Below are positions 1 to 6,235 of a stretch of 9,423 bases of DNA, piece by piece. Both the position numbers and the translations under genes were made by a program. The first letter of the stretch is position 1. The number at the start of each line of letters is the position of its first letter. The notes under the pieces were generated by a model that was not told where the DNA came from, searched no databases, and saw only the letters and a list, made by a program, of their open reading frames with translations. Source of the DNA: UBA349 sp964444115 (GTDB taxonomy: Archaea; Methanobacteriota; Methanobacteria; Methanobacteriales; Methanobacteriaceae); NCBI GenBank assembly GCA_964444115.1, contig CAYUFT010000083.1:1-9423 (forward strand), given 5' to 3'.

Positions 1-879
1 GATGGTTTGAATCTTCAAATAAAAAAAGGTGAAGTATTTGGCTTTTTAGGGCCAAATGGGGCCGGAAAAACCACATCCATTAGTATGATGGTGGGATTGC
101 TTAAACCAACCAGTGGCCAGATATTAATTGATGGTGTTAAAATTGAAAAAATTGACAAGGGTATGATTGGAATATGTCCTCAAGAACTGGTTCTTTGGGA
201 ACATTTAACTTGTTTGGAAAGTCTTAAACTCATGGGGGACATGTATGAGGTTCCAGGTGATGTTTTAAAAGATAGGGCTCAGAAATTATTGGAAGACCTT
301 TTCTTAGATGAGAAGGCTAATACTCTAGTGATAAACCTTTCTGGGGGGATGAAAAGGCGTTTAAATTTAGCTTTAGCATTAATACACTCTCCTGAGATAG
401 TAGTTCTGGATGAACCCTCTGAAGGTTTGGATCCGCAATCTCGGAGAGTTTTGTGGAACTTTATTAACTCTTTAAGGGATGATGAAGGTAAAACTGTAAT
501 TTTAACCACTCATTTAATGGATGAAGCTGACAAATTAAGTGATCGCATTGCTATAATTGATCATGGTAAACTATTGAGACTGGATACTCCTGAAAATCTA
601 AAAAAAGAGATTGGTGAAGGGGATGTTGTGGAAATAGTTTTATCTAATCCTGAAGAGAATAAAGACGCCCTAAATATTTTGAAAGAAATGGAAGAAATAG
701 AATCAGTCATTGAAATTAATAATAAATTGGATGTTCGAGCTTTAAATGCAGTATCTAAACTGCCAGCCATTATGAAAAATTTGGAAGAAGAAAATATACC
801 TATTGATGATTTATCAGTTCGACAAAACACTTTAGAAGACGTATTCATTGAATTAACAGGAACGGGGCTACGAGAATGA
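1..879 (+). CDS. ABC transporter ATP-binding protein, ABC-2 export type (5' partial)
   Basis: This is the nucleotide-binding subunit of an ABC-2 type exporter; it hydrolyses ATP at the cytoplasmic face to drive the permease encoded next. The frame is open from base 1, so the true start lies left of the window, and the TTG at base 7 is not a credible start because it falls within the first strand of the fold. Counting from base 1, I see Walker A GPNGAGKTT (residues 17-25), Q-loop Gln61, signature LSGGM (113-117), Walker B IVVLDEP (133-139), D-loop EGLD (141-144) and switch His171. The tail, about residues 205-292, resembles the regulatory C-terminal extension common in DrrA/CcmA-like ATPases. 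Probably only 10-25 residues are missing. The stop overlaps the permease start by ATGA, which implies translational coupling. The substrate cannot be told; drug, lipid or polysaccharide export are all possible. Confidence 0.95.
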   Translation, partial: DGLNLQIKKGEVFGFLGPNGAGKTTSISMMVGLLKPTSGQILIDGVKIEKIDKGMIGICPQELVLWEHLTCLESLKLMGDMYEVPGDVLKDRAQKLLEDLFLDEKANTLVINLSGGMKRRLNLALALIHSPEIVVLDEPSEGLDPQSRRVLWNFINSLRDDEGKTVILTTHLMDEADKLSDRIAIIDHGKLLRLDTPENLKKEIGEGDVVEIVLSNPEENKDALNILKEMEEIESVIEINNKLDVRALNAVSKLPAIMKNLEEENIPIDDLSVRQNTLEDVFIELTGTGLRE

Positions 880-2162
880 TTAAATTTTTAAGTATTGCTA
901 TAAAAGATTCTAAAGAACTTTTAAGGGATCGAAAGGGCCTTTTCTTGATATTGGGATTTCCCTTGTTTTTCATGTTAATATTTGGATTTGCTTTTGGTGG
1001 AATGGGCCAGGAGAATCAGACTCATAATTTAGCTATTGTGAATTATGATCAGGGAGCAGTATTTCCAACTACTAATGAAAAAATAAACTTTGGTAATAAT
1101 CTTACAACTGTGTTAAAAGATACCAAGTACGAGGATAGTGAAACGCGTATTTTTAATGTTACTACAACTACTGAAAACAATGCCAATAACTTAATTAAAA
1201 ATAGCAAGGCTGATGCTTTACTTATTATACCTAAAAATTTTTCTCAAGCCATGGTTAACCTATTAAGTTATAATATTAATCAAAATGCGTTATCAAGCAG
1301 TTCTAATAGTGTTTCTTCAGGTTCTACTTCATCAAATGTCACGGCTAAATTAATTATTCGAGGTGACAGTAGTTCGGTCAGCTTTGGGGTGTCTCAAGCC
1401 ATTCTGGTGGGAATTATTGGAAATTATCAGGATCAAGTAGTTAATAATGTGAAAAAAAGTGTTTCAGGGTCTTCAGATCAGATTGAATATATAAAAACTG
1501 ATGTGGAATCTGCTTCAGGAACCAGCTCATTCACTACTTTTGATTTTTTAGCTCCAGGAATGATGGTTTTTGCCATACTTTTACTGGCCACTACCGTAGC
1601 TTCTGGTTTAACTCGAGAGGTAGAGTCCGAAACATTAAACAGACTAAAATTATCTAAAATGAGGTCATTTGACCTTTTATTCGGGGGTTTAATACCCTGG
1701 TCTTTAATTGCTGCTGTACAAATCTTAATACTTTTGGGAGTAGCCATAGCCATTGGTTTTCACTGGCAAGGAGGTACAAACTCCATAATTTTAGCCATGA
1801 TTGTGGCCATTATTGGTGGAGTTGCTTCGGTGGCTTTAGGAATGATAATTGCATCTTTTGCTCAAAATGACCGTCAAGCTACCAATTTAGGTACCTTAGT
1901 AACGGTGCCAGTGGCCTTTTTGTCTGGTGCTTTTTTCCAGCTTCCTCAAGTTGTTATAGGCAATTTCATGGGTAACACTATTGAAATATATGATCTACTG
2001 CCGTGGAGACACACACTTTTAGCATTACGAGGAGTTCTAATATACGGTGGTAACTGGAATGATATTTCCTATCAAGTGGCCTGGATGGTTGTTCTTACCA
2101 TGATATTGTTTGTCGTTGGTGTGGTTCTATTCTCTAAAATGAGACTACAAGCTGAAAAATAA
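876..2162 (+). CDS. ABC-2 type transporter permease
   Basis: This is the membrane subunit of the exporter formed with the upstream ATPase. The 428-residue protein has the ABC-2 (DrrB/YhgE-like) layout. One N-terminal helix (about 21-43) is followed by a large extracytoplasmic domain (about 45-220) and then five helices (about 222-244, 268-293, 303-328, 334-357, 399-421). The loop at about 245-265, rich in Glu, Arg and Lys (REVESETLNRLKLSKM), sits where the coupling helix contacts the ATPase. Residues 139-154 form a Ser/Asn-rich linker inside the external domain. The PWRHTLLALRG segment after the fifth helix is typical of this family. The start ATG overlaps the ATPase stop (ATGA), with no separate ribosome binding site needed. 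The function as a permease is secure, but the substrate is unknown. Confidence 0.93.
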   Translation: MIKFLSIAIKDSKELLRDRKGLFLILGFPLFFMLIFGFAFGGMGQENQTHNLAIVNYDQGAVFPTTNEKINFGNNLTTVLKDTKYEDSETRIFNVTTTTENNANNLIKNSKADALLIIPKNFSQAMVNLLSYNINQNALSSSSNSVSSGSTSSNVTAKLIIRGDSSSVSFGVSQAILVGIIGNYQDQVVNNVKKSVSGSSDQIEYIKTDVESASGTSSFTTFDFLAPGMMVFAILLLATTVASGLTREVESETLNRLKLSKMRSFDLLFGGLIPWSLIAAVQILILLGVAIAIGFHWQGGTNSIILAMIVAIIGGVASVALGMIIASFAQNDRQATNLGTLVTVPVAFLSGAFFQLPQVVIGNFMGNTIEIYDLLPWRHTLLALRGVLIYGGNWNDISYQVAWMVVLTMILFVVGVVLFSKMRLQAEK

Positions 2163-2227
2163 TTCAATATTTCTATTAAATTTAATCAAATTTTGGCTTA
2201 CGGGTAAAAAATCAATAAAAAGGAATT

Positions 2228-2821
2228 ATGGGAGACAATAAAGTGGCTGATGATAAAAAAATACACAAGCATGGTGGAAAATCAAGTAGTGAAATTCTAA
2301 GTGCTTCGGAAGTCTTAAAAAATGTAGGTTTAAAATCAGGCGATATATTTTTGGATGCCGGCAGTGGGGATGGGTTTATTTCACTAGAAGCATCAGAAAT
2401 TGTTGGTGAAAATGGTGAAGTATATGCTGCTGATGTTCACAAACCATCAATGGATATTCTTCGCCAGAAAATTGAAGAAAAAAACTTAAAAAATCTAAAT
2501 CCTGTTCTGGCGGACATAACTTCTAGCATTCCTGTTCAAAATAAGTCAGTAGATCTATATATTACTGCCAATGTTTTCCATGGAATAGTGGGTAATGCTG
2601 AATTAGATAGTACCATGAAAGAAATCAACCGTGTTTTAAAAGATGATGGAGTTTTAGCTATCGTGGAATTCATTAAAGAAGAAGGAACTCCAGGCCCTCC
2701 AATGGATGTTCGTCTGGAACCACAAGATGTTGTAGATAATATTGAAAAATATGGCTTTATGGAAAAAGAAGTTAAGCAAACTGGGCCTTATCATTATGTG
2801 GTTTTAGCTTCCAAAAAATAA
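2228..2821 (+). CDS. Class I SAM-dependent methyltransferase (small, UbiE/Methyltransf_11-like)
   Basis: This 197-residue soluble protein has a Rossmann-type SAM methyltransferase fold. Motif I is FLDAGSGDG (residues 41-49). The acidic residue after strand 2 that would hold the SAM ribose is Asp69 in AADVH. LADI (95-98) follows strand 3, and the strand-4 region is SVDLYITANVFHG (107-119). The C-terminal antiparallel strands end in HYVVLASKK. Residues 1-25 are charged (KKIHKHGGKSSSEIL), as in other small archaeal members. The acceptor substrate cannot be read from the sequence; the cysteines expected in arsenite methyltransferases are absent. The start has an AAGGAA element a few bases upstream. 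The gene lies 65 bases after the permease on the same strand, so it may be co-transcribed with the exporter or independent. It ends at a T-rich tract. Confidence 0.88.
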   Translation: MGDNKVADDKKIHKHGGKSSSEILSASEVLKNVGLKSGDIFLDAGSGDGFISLEASEIVGENGEVYAADVHKPSMDILRQKIEEKNLKNLNPVLADITSSIPVQNKSVDLYITANVFHGIVGNAELDSTMKEINRVLKDDGVLAIVEFIKEEGTPGPPMDVRLEPQDVVDNIEKYGFMEKEVKQTGPYHYVVLASKK

Positions 2822-2826
2822 AATAG

Positions 2827-2843
2827 TTTTTCTTTTCTTTTTT
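2827..2843 (+). terminator. T-rich tract, probable archaeal terminator after the methyltransferase
   Basis: Fifteen of 17 bases are T, interrupted by two C, starting 6 bases after the methyltransferase stop. Archaeal RNA polymerase terminates on oligo-T in the non-template strand without needing a hairpin. The position between convergent genes supports the call. Confidence 0.55.
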
Positions 2844-2945
2844 AGATACAAATTCATTAATTAATTTTTAAATATTTTCATTCAATTACGGGATTTAAAT
2901 TCAAAAATAATATAATCTTAATTTAAAAATAAGAATGAAATTTTA

Positions 2946-2988
2946 AAACAAATAAAATTAATTAAAATCTGTTTGAAATTATTTGTTT
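2946..2988. repeat. Inverted repeat, 10-base perfect arms, between convergent genes
   Basis: The left arm AAACAAATAA (2946-2955) is the exact reverse complement of TTATTTGTTT (2979-2988), with a 23-base spacer. It lies just after the stop of the minus-strand gene, so it could form a hairpin at the 3' end of that transcript. The DNA is very AT-rich, so a chance origin is quite possible. Confidence 0.3.
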
Positions 2989-2996
2989 AATTTATT

Positions 2997-3809
2997 TTAG
3001 TAGAGTGGAGTGTATTTTTCCAAAAAATCAGCATGATTTTTGTCCAGCATTCTTAAAAGGGACATGTTCTGTGGGGAAGAACAAGATAAAGACTCAACCA
3101 GATTTCTAAGGGTCCCATTTTTTATATTTTCTCTTACTTCTCTAGTTACTAAATCCAAGGTTCTTTTATTATATTCAAAAAGTTCATTTTGTTCCAACTG
3201 GTAAATCTGATATTTTTCAAGGTTATATGAACTTCCAGAAGTCATCATAATATTCAAGTAGCTGTAAAATTCACAAATGGCATCTGAAAATAGATCTATC
3301 CCCATGTATGAAATTATGGGTATGAACGAGGCCTCGGCAAATGGGAAACACAGGGTTGTGTTGGGGCTGATAGCTTCCCTTAAATTTGATATTATTTCTG
3401 CTATATCTCGTGGTCGGCGAACCAGTTCATCGGCATTGGCTATTAATAAAGTTTTGTAACCTATTTCTTCCAGCTTTTGAGCACATTCAATTCTTAAATC
3501 TGAGTATTTGGCTCCATGAACAACTGCAAAAGTATTTTCAATAGATTTATCATCATCTTTGCACTCTGCTGCTTTTTCAATGGTCTTTTCAACAGACCAT
3601 TCAGCCAATGATAAAGGAACATCATAGGCCATGGGTTCATCAGGACATATTTCCATGGTTTTTGCACTGATTATAGTGGGAGTCTTTAATTCTCCAATTT
3701 CTCCCATACGTGCAGGTCCATCATGGCCTTTTATTTCAATATTTTTGTTTTTAGCGATTTTATCACCATTATTTATAATTTTTACATGTAAATTTATTTG
3801 TGATTTCAA
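2997..3809 (-). CDS. TGT/ArcS-like tRNA-ribosyltransferase paralogue (stand-alone, no PUA)
   Basis: This 270-residue protein resembles the TGT-like barrel domain of archaeal archaeosine enzymes (ArcTGT, ArcS/TgtA2). Three features support this. HDGPARMGEI then TPTI (residues 29-45) matches the N-terminal signature of ArcS-type proteins. MGIDLFSDA (169-177) matches the GxDLFDSA segment that in ArcTGT carries the nucleophilic Asp, here Asp172. The end, NGTLRNLVESL then LRMLDKN, resembles the helices that follow the barrel. The CxCxxC zinc site of TGT enzymes is absent, and no PUA domain or ArcS lyase domain follows. A role in archaeosine modification at tRNA position 15 is possible but unproven. 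The start is a TTG; an in-frame TAA lies two codons upstream and the next in-frame ATG (Met35) would remove HDGPA, so TTG is preferred. I see no strong ribosome binding site. Confidence 0.75.
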   Translation of the reverse strand: MKSQINLHVKIINNGDKIAKNKNIEIKGHDGPARMGEIGELKTPTIISAKTMEICPDEPMAYDVPLSLAEWSVEKTIEKAAECKDDDKSIENTFAVVHGAKYSDLRIECAQKLEEIGYKTLLIANADELVRRPRDIAEIISNLREAISPNTTLCFPFAEASFIPIISYMGIDLFSDAICEFYSYLNIMMTSGSSYNLEKYQIYQLEQNELFEYNKRTLDLVTREVRENIKNGTLRNLVESLSCSSPQNMSLLRMLDKNHADFLEKYTPLY

Positions 3810-4049
3810 TTTTACTTAATCTAATAAAATATTTGGACGGATTTATTTATTAAATCATATTCTCGAATTACTCATATATCATTTTAATTAGATAAATTAA
3901 TTGTATTATAATATATGGATCTTGTTTAATAAAACATGTGAATTCCGTTAAATCATTTCAAATATTGTTAATATTAATGTATTAATTTAATTTTTCACAG
4001 TTCTTGTTTTTAAAATATAATTTAAAACTATCAAATCTAGCATGACCTT

Positions 4050-4070
4050 GTGTAATCAAAAAGGTTACAC
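4050..4070. promoter_or_regulatory. Imperfect palindrome upstream of the hdrC TATA box, candidate operator
   Basis: The arms GTGTAATC (4050-4057) and GGTTACAC (4063-4070) are inverted complements with one mismatch in 8, around a 5-base A spacer. The right edge is 20 bases upstream of the TATA box. In archaea this is where activators usually bind, since repressors more often cover the TATA box or start site. No regulator can be named. Confidence 0.45.
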
Positions 4071-4088
4071 TTAGCAAAATTTTAGCAA
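4071..4088 (+). repeat. Direct repeat TTAGCAA, 11-base period, next to the hdrC TATA box
   Basis: TTAGCAA occurs at 4071-4077 and again at 4082-4088. The 11-base period is about one helical turn, so both copies face the same side of the DNA. The second copy ends two bases before the TATA box, in the BRE position. This could be a binding site for a regulator or a chance repeat. Confidence 0.3.
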
Positions 4089-4090
4089 CC

Positions 4091-4098
4091 TTTATATA
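4091..4098 (+). promoter_or_regulatory. TATA box of the hdrC-hdrB operon
   Basis: TTTATATA, preceded by AACC, is a near-consensus archaeal box A. A start site about 25 bases downstream, near 4118-4124, would leave a leader of about 60 bases before the hdrC ATG. Such a strong match suits a highly expressed methanogenesis operon. Confidence 0.7.
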
Positions 4099-4179
4099 TG
4101 GATATTAATCAAAGTTTAATAAGAGAATCTGAGGTTTAAATATAGATAAAACCTGTGAATATTCAAGGTGTGAAAACTA

Positions 4180-5031
4180 ATGTCCGTATTAAAACGCCTT
4201 AAAAATATGTTAACCGGGGAAAAAGAAGAGGAAGCAGAAGAGAAGAAGTCAGAATCATCTGATAAATCTCCTGATACTAAATCTTCTGAAGCTTCAAGCA
4301 AAACTAAGGAAAAAACTTCTAAAAAATCTAAAAAAGGAAAAAAAGAAACTAAAGTTTCTAGAAAACCTAAAGAGAAAATAGAAGAAACTAAAACCAAAAA
4401 AAGTGATGCTGAAGATTCAAAAATCCCTACTGTAACTGAAGAAGAAAAACCAAAATCTAAAGTGAGTGATAATATGAGTTTATTGCAAAAAGATGAAAAC
4501 TTAATGAAATCTGATGCTAAAGACAAAGAGTTTTCCGAAACAATTAAAGCAGCTGGCGGCGACAGTCTAGAATACTGTTTCCAATGTGGAACCTGTACTG
4601 GATCCTGCCCATCTGGAAGGAGAACTCCTTACCGAGTCAGACAACTTGTCAGAAAAACTAACATTGGATTAAAAGATGAAGTAATTTCTGACCCTACCCT
4701 ATGGATGTGTACCACCTGTTACGCTTGCCAAGAAAGATGCCCACGGGATATTAAAATTGTGGACGTTGTAAAATTAGCCCGTAATGAAGCTGCAAAAGCT
4801 GGATTCATGGCCCCTGCCCACAAAATGACTGGTAAATTCGTTATTGAAAGTGGACACGGTGTGCCAATCAATGACGCTACCATGGAACTAAGAAAAAGAG
4901 TAGGCCTAGGCGAATTACCACCAACCACTCACTCTTTCCCGGGAGCTCTAGAAGAAGTTCAAACTATCTTAAAAGCTACTGGATTTGACTCCCTGATTGG
5001 ATACAACTGGGAATCCAAGGAATTAGAATAA
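4180..5031 (+). CDS. hdrC: CoB-CoM heterodisulfide reductase subunit C with N-terminal extension
   Basis: HdrC is the iron-sulfur subunit that passes electrons from the flavin subunit HdrA to HdrB during reduction of the CoM-S-S-CoB disulfide in the last step of methanogenesis. Two cubane [4Fe-4S] motifs are complete: Cys133, 136, 139, 143 (CFQCGTCTGSC) and Cys177, 180, 183, 187 (CTTCYACQERC). Normal HdrC is about 185 residues and begins near MSLLQKDENL, which is Met99 here. The preceding 98 residues are extra: a short amphipathic helix (residues 1-12, MSVLKRLKNMLT) then a Lys/Glu/Ser-rich stretch (14-96). The ATG at 4180 has an AGGTG element and fits the TATA box. The ATG at 4474 also has a GTGAT element three bases upstream, so a shorter HdrC from an internal start is possible. 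hdrB follows after 22 bases. The core is certain; use of the first ATG is likely. Confidence 0.95.
   Translation: MSVLKRLKNMLTGEKEEEAEEKKSESSDKSPDTKSSEASSKTKEKTSKKSKKGKKETKVSRKPKEKIEETKTKKSDAEDSKIPTVTEEEKPKSKVSDNMSLLQKDENLMKSDAKDKEFSETIKAAGGDSLEYCFQCGTCTGSCPSGRRTPYRVRQLVRKTNIGLKDEVISDPTLWMCTTCYACQERCPRDIKIVDVVKLARNEAAKAGFMAPAHKMTGKFVIESGHGVPINDATMELRKRVGLGELPPTTHSFPGALEEVQTILKATGFDSLIGYNWESKELE
4219..4467 (+). other. Low-complexity Lys/Glu/Ser-rich segment of the HdrC extension
   Basis: Residues 14-96 of HdrC consist almost only of Lys, Glu, Ser, Thr and Asp, predicted to be disordered. The nucleotide composition is A-rich, with codons such as AAA, GAA and TCT. The catalytic core just after it instead uses many C-ending codons (TTC, ACC, TGC). 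The change is near base 4540. Confidence 0.8.
4474..4476 (+). promoter_or_regulatory. Possible internal translation start of canonical-length HdrC
   Basis: This in-frame ATG (Met99) is preceded by GTGAT (4466-4470) with a 3-base spacer. That resembles the archaeal ribosome binding sequence GGTGAT, though the spacing is shorter than usual. The protein from here would be 185 residues, the normal HdrC length. Confidence 0.35.
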
Positions 5032-5040
5032 TCAATTTTT

Positions 5041-5046
5041 AGGAGG
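5041..5046 (+). promoter_or_regulatory. Strong Shine-Dalgarno site of hdrB
   Basis: AGGAGG lies 7 bases before the hdrB ATG and is followed by ATC. It is the strongest ribosome binding site in the window. It fixes the hdrB start and suggests high, independent initiation downstream of hdrC. Confidence 0.85.
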
Positions 5047-5053
5047 ATCAAAA

Positions 5054-5953
5054 ATGGAAATCGCATACTTCTTAGGATGTATTATGAACAACCGATACCC
5101 TGGTATCGAAAAAGCTACTCGAATCCTATTCGACAGATTAGACATTGGATTAAATGACATGGAAGGAGCTTCCTGCTGTCCTGCTCCTGGTGTATTTGGT
5201 TCTTTTGACAAAACTACTTGGGCTGCTATTGCTGCTCGGAACATTACCATTGCTGAAGATATGGGAAGTGACATAATGACCGAATGTAACGGTTGTTTTG
5301 GCTCCCTCTTCGAAACCAATCACATGTTAAAAGAAGACGAGGAAATGAAGGAAAAAATTAACACCATCCTCGCTGAAACCGGAAGAGAATTCAAGGGAGA
5401 CATTAATGTTAGACACTTTGCTGAAGTACTCTACAATGATGTAGGTCTTGACAAACTCGCAGAACTAGTTGACCAGCCATTAAACTTAAATGTTGCTGTT
5501 CACTATGGATGCCACTTCCTCAAACCAAGTGATGAAATACAAATTGACAATGCTGAAAAACCAACCATATTAGACGAAATTGTCGAAGCTACTGGTGCAA
5601 AATCTGTCCCTTACAAGGACAAAATGATGTGCTGTGGTGCTGGTGGTGGAGTAAGATCCAGAGACATTGATGTGGCTCTAGATTTCACCAAAGAAAAACT
5701 CAACAACATGAAGGATGCTGGTGTAGACGCTATTGTAAACGTTTGTCCATTCTGTCACTTACAATTTGATGTAGGTCAAATGGAAATCAAAAACAAATAC
5801 GGCGATGAATTTGACATCCCTGTTTTCCACTTAGCTCAATTATTAGGTCTAGCTATGGGATTAGCCGGTGACGAATTAACTTTAGACAGTCACCAAATAT
5901 GCACTGATGACGCTGTCAAAAAGTGCTTAGATTTCTCAGAATTTGATGAAGTC
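5054..5953 (+). CDS. hdrB: CoB-CoM heterodisulfide reductase subunit B (3' end lost in gap)
   Basis: HdrB is the catalytic subunit where the CoM-S-S-CoB disulfide is cleaved on two noncubane [4Fe-4S] clusters. Both CCG domains are intact. The first has Cys9, Cys41-Cys42, Cys78 and Cys81; the second has Cys153, Cys193-Cys194, Cys231 and Cys234. All ten cluster cysteines are therefore present. Three hundred residues are visible and the family is about 290-305 long, so only a few residues and the stop should lie in the N block at 5954. A reading that continues through the Ns to 6235 would be a false fusion: the Ns simply cannot show the stop. Codons are biased to C-ending forms (ATC, TTC, AAC), as expected for a highly expressed gene. 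hdrC precedes it; hdrA and the mvh hydrogenase are not in the window, as is usual for this order. Confidence 0.96.
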
Positions 5954-6053
5954 NNNNNNNNNNNNNNNNNNNNNNNNNNNNNNNNNNNNNNNNNNNNNNN
6001 NNNNNNNNNNNNNNNNNNNNNNNNNNNNNNNNNNNNNNNNNNNNNNNNNNNNN
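5954..6053. other. Assembly gap (100 Ns)
   Basis: Exactly 100 N, the usual placeholder for a gap of unknown length. The real distance may differ. The gap hides the stop of hdrB and the start of the next gene. Confidence 0.98.
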
Positions 6054-6235
6054 TGGAGAAAAGAGAAATCAAGGATAATGATGAAATCGCTGTTTTAAAC
6101 ATACAAGGCACAGAGAGTTATCATATTCTTTTCTTAGATTCTTATAAAGATATAAAAGAGATCCAGGAAGAATTAACGGCTGCTGATGCTAAAGTTAACC
6201 ACACCACCTTAAAAATACTGGAAGGACATTTATGA
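6054..6235 (+). CDS. Small conserved hypothetical, 5' end lost in gap
   Basis: About 59 residues remain, beginning EKREIKDNDEIAVLNIQG and ending ILEGHL. They show no relation to HdrB: no cysteines, and an alternation of short strands and a helix (IKEIQEELTAAD) as in a small alpha/beta protein. HdrB should already be complete, so this is the C-terminal part of a separate gene whose start lies in the gap. The stop overlaps the next start by ATGA (6232-6235), so the two are probably translated together. It may be one of the small DUF proteins confined to methanogens (DUF2097-like is a guess from memory, not a match I can verify). No function is assigned. Confidence 0.7.

Larger units (their letters stand above)
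3810..4179. other. Divergent intergenic region (370 bases) holding the hdrC control region
   Basis: This region separates the minus-strand TGT-like gene from hdrC. It is very AT-rich and I find no credible coding frame or RNA gene. The right third holds an imperfect palindrome (4050-4070), a phased direct repeat (4071-4088), a TATA box (4091-4098) and a leader of about 60 bases with short stems before hdrC. The left part must hold the promoter of the TGT-like gene, but several AT-rich stretches fit equally well and I cannot choose one. Confidence 0.6.

Noticed and set aside
4116..4526. Minus-strand open frame of 136 codons opposite the HdrC extension
   Set aside because: It mirrors the Lys/Glu/Ser codons of the real gene as Phe/Ser/Leu-rich nonsense, has no ribosome binding site, and overlaps the hdrC promoter and leader.
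5032..5319. Minus-strand open frame of 95 codons inside hdrB
   Set aside because: It is a shadow of the strongly coding hdrB frame and has no family features.
5054..6235. A single 393-residue HdrB with a novel C-terminal domain
   Set aside because: The reading crosses 100 Ns, HdrB already reaches family length at the gap, and the tail after the gap overlaps the next gene by ATGA like an ordinary separate gene.
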